The position numbers and the translations under genes were made by a program. A stretch of 33,836 nt of DNA from Prochlorococcus sp. AG-402-A08 (GTDB taxonomy: Bacteria > Cyanobacteriota > Cyanobacteriia > PCC-6307 > Cyanobiaceae), in contig QCHH01000014.1 of the NCBI GenBank assembly GCA_003279585.1, forward strand, positions 1 to 33,836, given 5' to 3'. Below the pieces are notes generated by a model that saw nothing but the letters and a program-made list of their open reading frames with translations, did no database searches and was not told where the DNA came from. Each line of letters opens with the position of its first letter. Position 1 is the first letter of the stretch. This document shows, piece by piece, positions 23,760-31,663 of this stretch.

Positions 23760-24824
23760 ATGACTTCTATAGTTTTTAATGGCAGCTACATAACCAAAAA
23801 AAATACAGGTATTGGTGTGGTTTCTAAGGATTTACTAAATTCTTTACCAGCCCATAAAATAACTACTCTTATTCCAAAAGATATAGGTATTAAAGGTGAT
23901 ATTTATATTCCAAATAACTTATCTCCAGGTTCAGGTTTCAAAAGTCATTTTAGACGCTTTTATTGGCTTCAATATGCTGTTCCAAAATTAATGAATAATT
24001 TAAATGCTGAATATTTTTTATCACCATTATTGGAAGCACCACTATTTACTAATGTCAAATTTATTGTTTTAGCTCATGATTTAATTCCTATTAGGTATCC
24101 TTCTATATCATTATTAACTTTATATCATCTAATTTATATCCCTTTAATTTTAAAACAATCAAAGATAATTCTATGTAATTCTATTTCTACTGCTAATGAT
24201 CTGCATAGATTTTATAAGGTTCCAATGAAGAAATTATTTCCAATTAAGCTAGGATTTAACAATAAAAAGTATTATCCTATAAAAAAAATTCGAAAAAAAT
24301 TCTTTCTTATTATTGGTAGACATAATCCACATAAAAATTTGGGAAGGGTTATCAAAGCATTCGCTTATGCCAAAATTAAAGATTATAAGCTTATTTTTGT
24401 AGGCCCTTTTGATAAAAGGCATACACCAAGGCTTATAAAACTTATTGATAAATTCAACTTAAGACATTTGTGTGTGTGGAAAGGTTGGATAGATGATGAT
24501 GAAAAATTATCATTATTAAACGAATGTCATGCACTTATTATTGCGAGTCTTTGGGAAGGATTTGGTCTTCCAGCTCTCGAGGCAATGGCTTGTGGAACTC
24601 CGGTCATCGCTTCTGAAAGAGGAGCGCTTACAGAGGTTTTAGGAGATTATGGTTATTTTGTTAATCCATTCGATATTCAATCAATAGCTTTTGCAATGAA
24701 TGCAGTCATAAATGATAAAAAATGCTTCGAAAAAGCTCTTAAAAAAGGTCCATCTCGAGCTGAGTCTTTTAATTGGTTTGACACTGCTAGAACAATAGAA
24801 AAAATTGTTCAAGAAATAGATTAA
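23760..24824 (+). CDS. glycosyltransferase, GT4 family (GT-B fold), 354 aa
   Basis: C-terminal half shows the GT4 signature: GRHNPHKNLGRVIKAFAYAK (about 183-202), KLIFVGPFD, then SLWEGFGLPALEAMACGTPV (E-x7-E motif, about 264-283) and SERGALTEVLGDYG YFVNP. The N-terminal domain is typical of retaining glycosyltransferases that build surface polysaccharides or LPS O-chains from NDP-sugars. Length is right for a complete enzyme. ATG 23760. AT-rich and solitary, with the ABC exporter nearby; such genes are common in picocyanobacterial islands, where they vary the cell surface seen by phage. Confidence 0.9.
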   Translation: MTSIVFNGSYITKKNTGIGVVSKDLLNSLPAHKITTLIPKDIGIKGDIYIPNNLSPGSGFKSHFRRFYWLQYAVPKLMNNLNAEYFLSPLLEAPLFTNVKFIVLAHDLIPIRYPSISLLTLYHLIYIPLILKQSKIILCNSISTANDLHRFYKVPMKKLFPIKLGFNNKKYYPIKKIRKKFFLIIGRHNPHKNLGRVIKAFAYAKIKDYKLIFVGPFDKRHTPRLIKLIDKFNLRHLCVWKGWIDDDEKLSLLNECHALIIASLWEGFGLPALEAMACGTPVIASERGALTEVLGDYGYFVNPFDIQSIAFAMNAVINDKKCFEKALKKGPSRAESFNWFDTARTIEKIVQEID

Positions 24825-25033
24825 CCTCTTTTTTTAAATATATAGTTTAATTATTAATTTTAGTCTATATAAAATTTTATAAATTATTCACTATTTAAAT
24901 AAATCAAATTCTTTTTTGGGATGATTCTTCAGATTCAAAAAAAATTATTGAGTGATTCATTAGAATTGCTTTTTCTAATATAGTTTCACTCTTAATTTAT
25001 AAATGCTATTATGGTTTTAAAGTTTATTTAAAT

Positions 25034-25207
25034 ATGATTAGAAAAAAATCTAAAAAAAAAATAACTTCTAAATTAATCGAGGCTAATGATGAGAAAAAGA
25101 CAACACCTAGAACTGCAAAAATTGTTCTCTTTGTATTTGGTGTAGGTCCTTTAATTCTGATGGGCTTATTTTTATTCTCAAATGGATTTTTCAATTCTCC
25201 TTTATAA
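25034..25207 (+). CDS. small single-pass membrane protein, 57 aa
   Basis: MIRKKSKKKITSKLIEANDE, KKTTPRTAK, then one transmembrane helix (IVLFVFGVGPLILMGLFLFS) and a short NGFFNSPL tail. Very basic first half faces the cytoplasm. ATG 25034 to TAA 25205-25207. Shape recalls conserved small thylakoid or plasma-membrane proteins of cyanobacteria; I cannot name it. Confidence 0.6.
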   Translation: MIRKKSKKKITSKLIEANDEKKTTPRTAKIVLFVFGVGPLILMGLFLFSNGFFNSPL

Positions 25208-25376
25208 TTTGATAAATCTTTAGAGGTCTAAGCATTATCATTCTCTGATCTAAAAATAATTTCCTATACGTTCTTTTTCCGTTTGTCTTCTTTTTATAAC
25301 ATCATTTGTTTATTGATTGATATATCAATAATTTATTTTGTGTTTCTAGCTAAAGTTTGTTTTTATAGAAAGACTA

Positions 25377-25694
25377 ATGCAACTCTATTTGGTTGATTGC
25401 CAGTTCCCTGATACTGATAATCAAATTGCTGCTTATAAGCAGTTTATAGAATTTTGGGAAAATGGAGAAATGTCTAAGCAAGACAAATTTGATGGATTTG
25501 AAATGCTTTTTCGTGTTCATGCTCCTGGAGAGGGTCGTGTTGTTATTCTCTGTAATGCAAATGGAGACAAGGAACTTTTTCAACACTTTGCCCCTTGGAG
25601 AGCTCAGTTTGGTATAGATATGGAAATCACTCCGGTTATAAGCTGTCAAAACGTTGTTGACTATCACAAGGACCTTTTTGCAAAAATGTCTTAA
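25377..25694 (+). CDS. DUF3303 family protein, 105 aa
   Basis: MQLYLVDCQFPDTDNQIAAY at the start, then FEMLFRVHAPGEGRVVILCN and FQHFAPWRAQFGIDMEITPV: matches the DUF3303 family (dimeric alpha-beta barrel-like small proteins common in marine cyanobacteria). About 12 extra C-terminal residues (DYHKDLFAKMS). Cytoplasmic; function unknown. GC content is noticeably higher than its neighbours, consistent with a conserved gene. A minus-strand frame across the same bases is a shadow. Confidence 0.85.
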   Translation: MQLYLVDCQFPDTDNQIAAYKQFIEFWENGEMSKQDKFDGFEMLFRVHAPGEGRVVILCNANGDKELFQHFAPWRAQFGIDMEITPVISCQNVVDYHKDLFAKMS

Positions 25695-25733
25695 ATAGTA
25701 TTCAACAAATCTATTATCAAATAAATATTTTAT

Positions 25734-25952
25734 TTATTTGCTTGACAGAGCGTTTCCGCTTGTCCATATATTTTTGAAGTTGGCTTTATCCTTTAGCAAT
25801 TGAATAGGAAGGCTAACTAAAACTCCTAATGCTATTAACGCAAATGAGTCGGTTAAAAATCTAGCAATTCCCCATTCTGATGAGGCTAAAGCAAAAATAG
25901 ATAAATGCATAAAATTAATTAAATTTATATAAAATATTACCAGACTATTCAT
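25734..25952 (-). CDS. small membrane protein, 72 aa
   Basis: Two hydrophobic segments: VIFYINLINFMHLSIFALAS at the N-terminus and FLTDSFALIALGVLVSLPIQ in the middle, ending LKDKANFKNIWTSGNALSSK. The start might be the internal Met (HMHLSIFALA). Unknown family; convergent with the DUF3303 gene, 39 bases apart. Balanced composition in the second half makes it plausible. Confidence 0.5.
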   Translation of the reverse strand: MNSLVIFYINLINFMHLSIFALASSEWGIARFLTDSFALIALGVLVSLPIQLLKDKANFKNIWTSGNALSSK

Positions 25953-26281
25953 TATAAATTAAATTACTTATTAAAAATTATTGTCCTTCTGAAAGAGATA
26001 AGAAACTTGTAAATATGAATTATTTTAGTTTTACAGGAAAGAGAAATATTTTTATAAAACTTTTGGTGCTATCAGCACCATTGAAAAAATTATCATCTTT
26101 GCTGATCATTGTAAGCTCGATACGCTGACTTATAAAGGAAAAAATTTATAGATTAAGCAAAGTCTTTGTGTTCTTAGACGATTTAGAATTGCTTTTTTTG
26201 CAAAATCATTTGATTTACGGTCATTTTTTTGTCTCTTTGTTTTTGCGTTTTCATTAGAGTCTAAGACTAAGGTCATACAAA

Positions 26282-26319
26282 ATAAAAAGGAGGCCTTCCA
26301 ACGTCCATGAATAAATTGG
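26282..26319 (-). repeat. ssrA-terminator-like repeat, copy A (most diverged)
   Basis: Plus strand reads AATAAAAAGGAGGCCTTCCA and then ACGTCCATGAATAAATTGG. Alignable with the ssrA terminator at 31740-31789, with mismatches in the stem (GGAGGC against ACGTCC), so the hairpin is weakened. It lies between the small gene at 25734-25952 and the CsgG-like pair. Confidence 0.65.
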
Positions 26320-26476
26320 TCATAGGAATGATTTATTTGTTGTCTATGACTAGGATCTCGGTAACAGTACAGCACTGATAATGAGCTTATATTTGTTAGG
26401 TACTGTAAGGTTTTGTTCTTGATTGTATATTTGTCATAAATGTGAATTAATTATGATTGAAATTACTTGATTTCAG

Positions 26477-26501
26477 GTAAACTAATATTTAATTAGTTTA
26501 C
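26477..26501. repeat. 10-bp inverted repeat before the CsgG-like gene
   Basis: GTAAACTAAT, loop ATTTA, ATTAGTTTAC, ending five bases before the ATG at 26507. No Shine-Dalgarno is present between them. Could be an operator or an mRNA hairpin at the ribosome-binding region. Confidence 0.8.
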
Positions 26502-26506
26502 TTTGA

Positions 26507-27304
26507 ATGCAGATTAATGAACGAAGAATAAGAAGTATATTTTTTGGATTTTTAAACTTATTGTTTTTAATTCCATCAAATATTGCTTATGCTGATAATT
26601 TAATTACAAAAGAAAGTAAGCCAATTACAATTGCGGTAAGAAAATTCAAAAATTTTGCAGGTGATTTTGCAGAAAATGGAGTAGTCGAAGGTGTTAACGG
26701 AGAGAAAGTAAGAGTTGGATTTTGGAAGCCATCTTTTGAGATTAAATTGGCTGAGGTATTAACTAATGAATTAGCTAATACGGGTCATTTTACAGTGGTT
26801 GAAAGAGCTAATTTATATGAAGTTTACGACGAACAATCTTTATTGGGTATTAATAAGAAAGCATCTGCGGCAAGATATATTGTGATTGCTTCTTTAAGTG
26901 ATTATATACCTAATACGGCCGGTTCTAGGAAAAATTCTGATTCAAGACTTTTGATTATTAGATCAGGTAAAGATAGAACAAAAGTTGAGACTTATGTTGC
27001 CGTTGATGTAAGAGTAATTGATACAAAAAGTGGTACTATTCCATTTAGTAGAACAATTGAAGGTACAACATCATCCGTTTCAAAGGCTGATAGATCAGGT
27101 TTGGCTTTAGGAATAATAGATACCACATCTGAGACAAGGTCATTTGAGACAACTTCTGCTACGAGGGCATTAAGGGCGGCTCTTATCAAAGTAGTTGATT
27201 ATTTAGACTGTCAACTTTATCTGAAGAATGAATGCCTTAAGGATTTTGAGGTTGAAGAGTTTAATAGGAAAAAAGCTACGGAAGGAACTTTCTCTTTATT
27301 TTAG
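26507..27304 (+). CDS. CsgG-like secreted protein, 265 aa
   Basis: N-terminal signal peptide (RSIFFGFLNLLFLIPSNIAY, cleaved near ADN at about 30). The mature part matches the CsgG/HfaB fold: PITIAVRKFKNFAG (strand 1), LAEVLTNELANTGHFTVVER (helix and strand), ARYIVIASLSDY, AVDVRVIDTKSGTIPFSRTI, and the C-terminal helix ALRAALIKVVDYLDCQLY. CsgG forms an outer-membrane pore exporting curli subunits; no lipobox cysteine is seen here, and no curli subunit genes are near, so it is a CsgG-related protein, not proven CsgG. Two bases before the next gene: operon. Confidence 0.8.
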   Translation: MQINERRIRSIFFGFLNLLFLIPSNIAYADNLITKESKPITIAVRKFKNFAGDFAENGVVEGVNGEKVRVGFWKPSFEIKLAEVLTNELANTGHFTVVERANLYEVYDEQSLLGINKKASAARYIVIASLSDYIPNTAGSRKNSDSRLLIIRSGKDRTKVETYVAVDVRVIDTKSGTIPFSRTIEGTTSSVSKADRSGLALGIIDTTSETRSFETTSATRALRAALIKVVDYLDCQLYLKNECLKDFEVEEFNRKKATEGTFSLF

Positions 27305-27306
27305 AT

Positions 27307-28167
27307 ATGCTGTTAAAAATCATCTTCAGCCTTTTTAGCGTTAGTTTTATCCCAATACTTCAGTTAGATTTAATATCATCTGAATTAAACATAGAAAATC
27401 AGAATAATTCAAAAATCTTAGAAATTAAGAAAGATTTAAAGAAATCTAGAGATAGAATTATTTCTACCGAAAATTATTCATTAGATGAAAATTCTGTTTT
27501 AAGCAATATTGATTTAATAATAAGGCCATATGCATTAAGTTCAGATCAAATTCCTGAATGGTGGTCAGAGAAACAGGCATATGACATGTCATTTGTTCTA
27601 TTTAATGCATTAGGTTATTATTCAGGATTAAATGTTTTTCTAGAAAAAACCTGGGAAGAAAAAATTTTAGAAGGAGAAAATATTTCGAAAGAAATCTCTT
27701 TAGGCAGTTCTAATAATAAAAAGATAATAATTTCTCCTTATGTAGATGATTTTAAATTTCAGGTGTTAACCCCTAAAACAAGAGGGATTGGGATTGGTAT
27801 AGTTGCCTTTAATAGAAAAACTTGTACTAATGAAACTTTTCTATCTACTAAATATAAATTTGATTCTCCTTTGGATTTAAGTTTTTATATGGAAGATATC
27901 ACCTCCAAACAGTTGTTAGTTAAACAGAAAAGTGGATCTAGCTTGAATGCTAATCTACTTATTGGCGGAATAGGAGGTGGCAAATTTAAGGCACCTGAAA
28001 AACCAATAAAAGAAATCATTTATAATTCTATTGTTGATTCGGCAGAGGGTCTCTATTGCTCTTTGACTAATAATAAAAAATGTATTAAATATTATCAAGA
28101 AAGAGAATATAAATTTCCAACTGTAGAGAAAAAAAGTAAAAAAGGGAAAAAGGATAAATCTTGTTGA
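27307..28167 (+). CDS. divergent CsgG-related secreted protein, 286 aa
   Basis: Signal-like N-terminus (LLKIIFSLFSVSFIPILQLD). Weaker match to the same fold as its neighbour: IIRPYALSSDQIPEWW..., ALGYYSGLNVFLEKTWEEKI, then IIISPYVDDFKF, GIGIVAFNRKTCTNETFLST, and an ANLLIGGIGGGKFKAPEKPI segment followed by a helix IIYNSIVDSAEGLYC. The GGIGG-K stretch and flanking strand order fit CsgG-type proteins. Basic lysine-rich tail (KKSKKGKKDKSC). Starts 2 bases after the first gene. Partnering in one outer-membrane complex is inferred. Confidence 0.6.
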   Translation: MLLKIIFSLFSVSFIPILQLDLISSELNIENQNNSKILEIKKDLKKSRDRIISTENYSLDENSVLSNIDLIIRPYALSSDQIPEWWSEKQAYDMSFVLFNALGYYSGLNVFLEKTWEEKILEGENISKEISLGSSNNKKIIISPYVDDFKFQVLTPKTRGIGIGIVAFNRKTCTNETFLSTKYKFDSPLDLSFYMEDITSKQLLVKQKSGSSLNANLLIGGIGGGKFKAPEKPIKEIIYNSIVDSAEGLYCSLTNNKKCIKYYQEREYKFPTVEKKSKKGKKDKSC

Positions 28168-28329
28168 TTTTTATTTTCATGAATATATAAAATAATTCTA
28201 TAAGAGCAATTATTTTATATTCTTGTTGACTTTGGAAAATCCATTTAATGTAAAGCCCATTATTTGAATTGATTCGATTCTTGAAATTGGGAAGGGAATA
28301 TCGTTGATAAGAATATGATGAAATAGATG

Positions 28330-28377
28330 AGACAATCTCATTGTCTGATTATAGATGAGACGATGAGATTGTCTTTT
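28330..28377 (+). terminator. possible terminator of the CsgG-like operon
   Basis: AGACAATCTCAT (28330-28341) pairs with ATGAGATTGTCT (28363-28374), 12-bp perfect stem, 21-base loop, followed by TTT. The loop itself repeats parts of the arms. About 160 bp past the operon end. Confidence 0.6.
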
Positions 28378-28875
28378 AAAGAATATAAAATTAACAAATT
28401 TTAAAAACTATTGTCTGTATTTTACTCCTCTCCAAATCATTGGGGACATTGATGAATCAAACGTTTTAAATTTTGAGGTTTGAATCTTTTCAGAGGTGTA
28501 TTTATTTCCTCTATAAGTCAGAGTTCGCATTGATAGAAGTCGAAGTCGAATGTAAATTAGCTTTCTATTTCATCAGATGTTTCCTTGAATTTACAAACAT
28601 ATTTGTTAGTGATGTAACACTATGTACATTTTCTTTTTCGCAATTGACTTTACGGTGTTAATTAGTTCCATTCAATACATAAAATATCTAATTCTTTAAT
28701 TTTATCTTTATAAATCAGATCGATTATTTTGTAATAAAAACTCTTTTTCTTGCTGGCTGTTTTATTTGTTCAGACTATTGAGAATTTCTTTGGAATAGAT
28801 TTTTTGGAATTCTCTCTCATTTTTTCACTCATCTCTTTTTTTGATTTTTTGAGATTCTGAGACTCGTGGCGCTCC

Positions 28876-28930
28876 AATAAAAAAGTACGCTTTCCAGCGT
28901 CAATGGATCAATTGGATAATAAGGTTAATT
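28876..28930 (-). repeat. ssrA-terminator-like repeat, copy B
   Basis: Plus strand includes AAAAAAGTACGC, TTTCCA, GCGTCAATGGATCAATTGG, ATAATAAGGTTAATT. Clear relative of the ssrA terminator element with one substitution in each arm. Upstream similarity (TTTTTTGAGATTCTGAGACT, near 28847) also matches the other copies. Confidence 0.8.
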
Positions 28931-29076
28931 TGTAATTAGGAAAAGATTGATCTCAGCTAATCAGAGTCGATACAATCATAGACTCGATATATTCTGTTTC
29001 TATTGTTCTTGTATTAATTCAGACTTTAAAAATTTTTTGTAGTGAATAAAATATATATTAGTAGATTTTAAAATTA

Positions 29077-29517
29077 ATGCTTCAAAAAATCTTCAGCGTT
29101 ATAGCCTTCATGACTTTCGCATTGATGAGTTTCACTCCGATAGCTATGGCAGTTGATGAGAAGCCTCCTGTCGATGTGCAGGAACTTTTCACAAGCACAA
29201 AACCAATTTATGGGGAGTCTTTCACATATCCCGAAGGCAAAGGGGAAATGCGTCTTTATAAAGTCGATGTTCAACCAGGAGGCGTTGTCCCTCTTCATTT
29301 TCATGAGGCACCATTAACTAGTTATATTGAAGAAGGTCAATTAACACTGAAGACTAAGAAAGGTAAGAGTGCGACTTTCCGGGAGGGAGATTCTTTTGTT
29401 TTATCTGCTGATACTCCTCCTCATACAATGTCTAATAATGGAAAAGTACCAGCAGTGATGTGGGTTACTGTTGCAGCCGCTGAAGGAGTTCCTACTCTCA
29501 CTAATGTTGATGGATAA
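29077..29517 (+). CDS. secreted cupin-domain protein, 146 aa
   Basis: Signal peptide (IFSVIAFMTFALMSFTPIAM, cleavage near AMA-V about residue 25). Cupin core: VDVQPGGVVPLHFHEAPLTS (two histidines of motif 1, H-x-H), YIEEGQLTLKTKKGKSATFR, EGDSFVLSADTPPHTMSNNG (motif 2 with P-P-H) and VPAVMWVTVAAAEG. The H, H, E/Y and H pattern can bind a metal. Function of exported small cupins is unknown. GC is higher than its neighbours, suggesting separate origin. Followed by a strong terminator; own cassette between repeat copies B and C. Confidence 0.88.
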   Translation: MLQKIFSVIAFMTFALMSFTPIAMAVDEKPPVDVQELFTSTKPIYGESFTYPEGKGEMRLYKVDVQPGGVVPLHFHEAPLTSYIEEGQLTLKTKKGKSATFREGDSFVLSADTPPHTMSNNGKVPAVMWVTVAAAEGVPTLTNVDG

Positions 29518-29554
29518 TTAGTTTGGTTGACAGCCGATTGCGATCGGAACCCCT

Positions 29555-29582
29555 AGGACTGACTACTGTCAGTCCTTTTTTG
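29555..29582 (+). terminator. strong intrinsic terminator after the cupin gene
   Basis: AGGACTGAC, loop TACT, GTCAGTCCT, then TTTTTT. A preceding small palindrome CCGAT-TGCG-ATCGG lies at 29534-29547. The same two-part arrangement occurs in decayed form at 30504-30556. Confidence 0.93.
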
Positions 29583-29702
29583 TGGCTTTTAGACGAAGGA
29601 GAAGTCTTTTATTGTTCCTTAATTAATCCTCACTTTTCCTATCTAATATTTTCCCGTAACTTTATTTTTTTGTTTTTTGAGGTTCTAAGATTCCTTTCAT
29701 AC

Positions 29703-29757
29703 CAATTAAAGAGGACGCCTTCCAGGCTCCATGGATCAATTCGCTAATAAGACAAAT
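29703..29757 (-). repeat. ssrA-terminator-like repeat, copy C
   Basis: CAATTAAAGAGGACGCCTTCCAG begins it, then GCTCCATGGATCAATT and CGCTAATAAGACAAAT. The CAATTAAA, GACGCCTTCCA and ATGGATCAATT blocks are identical to copy D; the right arm is altered (GGCTCC against GCGTCC). Lies between cupin and the 204-aa secreted-protein gene. Confidence 0.8.
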
Positions 29758-29820
29758 TGTTTTTTATTTTTTTACCATTTTTGATGTCTTACAATTTTGA
29801 AATGAAGTGGAAATTCTTTA

Positions 29821-30435
29821 ATGGAAACAATGAAGAGAATTTTACCTCAAGTTTTTATTGCATTAGCGATCCTTTTTGGAGTAAGTGCTTTCCCAAGCTA
29901 CTCATCAGAAAAGAACATTCCAAAGTGCCCTGATGATCTGAAACAAGGTGCAAAAATTATTCCTGAAGGCTCCGAAAATTGGAGGCTAATTATCACACAG
30001 TCTCGACCTTTACGGAATCAGTCTTTAACTCAAGCCATTGCAATTTTAAAACTAGATGTAATAGAAGAATTTAACTATTGGATTGGACCTACCCAGTTAT
30101 CATCACAAAGCTTTGAAGGTGGATCAAAATACATACAAACCGCCGATACGAGTTGGAATAAAATGAAGCCTTATATTGCTTCCATGGAAGATTTAGGGAC
30201 ATGCTTTGGAAAAAATAGAAAAAGTATTTACTTTAGTGGAGGATGGAGTTCTCAATCATTAAATCGTGTATCTAAGCTTATTGATTTCGACAAAGCTGAA
30301 AAAGAGTTGATAAGTATTATGCTAGATGACGATGACTATATGGATGAAATATTCGATCAATCTATAAAATGTGATGATGCAGAGTGTATTAGAAAAATCA
30401 TCAAATCAGTTGAAAAAAAAATAGGAATTAATTAA
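29821..30435 (+). CDS. secreted hypothetical protein, 204 aa
   Basis: N-terminal signal peptide (RILPQVFIALAILFGVSAFP, cut near SYS-S). Mature part contains WRLIITQSRPLRNQSLTQAI and NYWIGPTQLSSQSFEGGSKY, with acidic helices at the end (DDDDYMDEIFDQS) and four cysteines (two at the N-terminal end, CPDD and GTCFG; two near CDDAEC) that could make disulfides. Not recognised. Start ATG 29821 or the in-frame ATG at 29830, which leaves a more typical signal. Cassette between repeat copies C and D. Confidence 0.65.
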   Translation: METMKRILPQVFIALAILFGVSAFPSYSSEKNIPKCPDDLKQGAKIIPEGSENWRLIITQSRPLRNQSLTQAIAILKLDVIEEFNYWIGPTQLSSQSFEGGSKYIQTADTSWNKMKPYIASMEDLGTCFGKNRKSIYFSGGWSSQSLNRVSKLIDFDKAEKELISIMLDDDDYMDEIFDQSIKCDDAECIRKIIKSVEKKIGIN

Positions 30436-30503
30436 TTCATCAAATTTCCTAATTTATATAGTCATTTACAGTTTATTTATTCTCTTTCTTGCCTTAGTAC
30501 AAG

Positions 30504-30556
30504 TGACAGAAGATTGCAATCGGCAAAACGGGCTTACTTGGGGCAGTCCTTTTTTA
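30504..30556 (+). terminator. decayed terminator, relative of the one after the cupin gene
   Basis: TGACAGAAGATTGCAATCGG, spacer, then GGGCT-TACTTGGGGC-AGTCC-TTTTTT. Aligns base by base with 29528-29586 (TGACAGCCGATTGCGATCGG ... CAGTCCTTTTTT). The stem is shorter (5 bp) but still followed by six Ts, so it may work weakly. Marks a duplicated flank. Confidence 0.6.
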
Positions 30557-30639
30557 TGTTTTGAGACCAGTGAGAATTGATTTTAAAAAGGAATATTGGA
30601 TTTTGTCCTCAGTGTTTTCCCCGCTTCTTGGAAGATATT

Positions 30640-30772
30640 TGATTTTTAAAATTTTGTCCCCAAGACTTATTTTGCCTTTTTATTAGATCTTGAGACCCAT
30701 TGCGCTGCAATTAAAAAGGACGCCTTCCAGCGTCCATGGATCAATTGGGTAATAAGGCTGATTGTGGCCCAG
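30640..30772 (-). repeat. ssrA-terminator-like repeat, copy D (about 70-125 bp)
   Basis: The core 30708-30772 (CAATTAAAAAGGACGCCTTC, CAGCGTCCATGGATCAATTG, GGTAATAAGGCTGAT) differs from copy E by one base; similarity continues leftward through GAGACCCATTGCGCTG to about 30640 with more differences. It keeps a perfect GGACGC/GCGTCC hairpin that reads as a terminator on the minus strand. No tmRNA sequence follows on its right, unlike copy E. Confidence 0.92.
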
Positions 30773-30822
30773 TCTAGGACTCGGATTTGGAGAAAAAGCT
30801 AAGTGGTATAAAGGGTTCCAAA

Positions 30823-30881
30823 AGTCAGTGAAAGTTAGCGAAGGTCAGCCATAGTGAGTTTTCGCCCATATTTTCGCCCAT
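30823..30881. repeat. short iterated repeats right of copy D
   Basis: Three adjacent 10-bp units (AGTCAGTGAA, AGTTAGCGAA, GGTCAGCCAT; 30823-30852) followed by two copies of TTTTCGCCCAT (30859-30869, 30871-30881). They resemble arm-type binding sites of a tyrosine recombinase next to an attachment site, but that function is inferred only. Confidence 0.6.
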
Positions 30882-30899
30882 CTATATTTTTACGATTTT

Positions 30900-31568
30900 T
30901 CAATTAACCCATGTAATTGATTCTTTAAATTCTTTGCTTTGTTCTATTTTATATACCTCTTCCACTCTATCTGTGCATAGATTAATTACTAACGCCAATC
31001 TATTATTTTTTTGATCGCCTCGGTAAGAATGCCATGTTTTTTGATTAATTCTTGAGAATACGAATCCTCTATTTTGTTTCCACTTGATTAGACTCCCCTC
31101 GACTGGGGAAGCTGATTTTCCATTCCAAAGTTTATATTCAGGGCTAGGGTACATAATTGTTCCGATATTTTCTTTAGGCTTTAAATAAATTACTGTAGAT
31201 AATAATTTACGAGGAATATCATCATGAATTGGATATTGATAATCTTTACCAGTACAATTCAAAGTGTATTGGGTGTAATCATGAAGTTTAAATTTGGCAG
31301 GACAAAATTCTGAAAGTAATGTATGAAAAGTTTTTCCATACTTGTTATGTATTTCCATAATTCTTTCTTTTGTTATTTGATTTTCACCTAGATTAAAATG
31401 TATGCATTTATCCTTAAAAACTTTAATACTAAAGAAAGAAACCAATTTATCTTTAGGTTGAATTTCGACATTAAAAGTATTATTGAAGTATTCAAAATCT
31501 TCAGATGAAAGGACGTTGTCTAGGACTACATATTTGAAAAAGTATTTCCTTTGAAAAGGTATTCCCAT
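30900..31568 (-). CDS. 2OG-Fe(II) oxygenase-like protein, 222 aa
   Basis: The minus-strand product has the facial triad order expected for this fold: YPIHDDIPRK (H-x-D, about residue 114), then TVIYLKPKENIG, and TWHSYRGD (distal H, about 178) followed ten residues later by NNRLALVINL (2-oxoglutarate-binding R). Predicted to hydroxylate or otherwise oxidise a substrate with iron, oxygen and 2-oxoglutarate; substrate unknown, though similar proteins in cyanobacteria and cyanophages act on proteins or sugars. The only minus-strand gene among the cassettes; ATG 31566-31568, AT-rich. Sits between repeat copies D and E. Confidence 0.75.
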   Translation of the reverse strand: MGIPFQRKYFFKYVVLDNVLSSEDFEYFNNTFNVEIQPKDKLVSFFSIKVFKDKCIHFNLGENQITKERIMEIHNKYGKTFHTLLSEFCPAKFKLHDYTQYTLNCTGKDYQYPIHDDIPRKLLSTVIYLKPKENIGTIMYPSPEYKLWNGKSASPVEGSLIKWKQNRGFVFSRINQKTWHSYRGDQKNNRLALVINLCTDRVEEVYKIEQSKEFKESITWVN

Positions 31569-31663
31569 TTATATTATGTTTATTAATAGCATACATAATA
31601 TAACTATATTAGTGGGGCAAGGAACCAGGTTGGTATTTTTTTACCACTGAGACTTGCTTTTCG

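Larger units (their letters stand above)
28168..29076. other. 909-bp spacer with no gene
   Basis: Between the CsgG-like pair and the cupin gene. Holds a terminator-like hairpin (28330-28377) and repeat copy B (28876-28930). A 62-codon frame at 28473-28661 has poor composition and is not called. The rest is AT-rich without detectable genes. Confidence 0.5.

Noticed and set aside
25374-25667. 97-codon minus-strand ORF
   Set aside because: Antisense shadow of the DUF3303 gene.
26130-26375. 81-codon minus-strand ORF
   Set aside because: Runs through repeat copy A and has low-complexity basic composition; the matching frame in other copies is not conserved.
28473-28661. 62-codon plus-strand ORF
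   Set aside because: Rich in Phe/Cys with no ribosome-binding site, in AT-rich spacer; looks like chance.
29523-29747. 74-codon plus-strand ORF
   Set aside because: Crosses the cupin terminator and repeat copy C; poly-Phe composition from T-runs.
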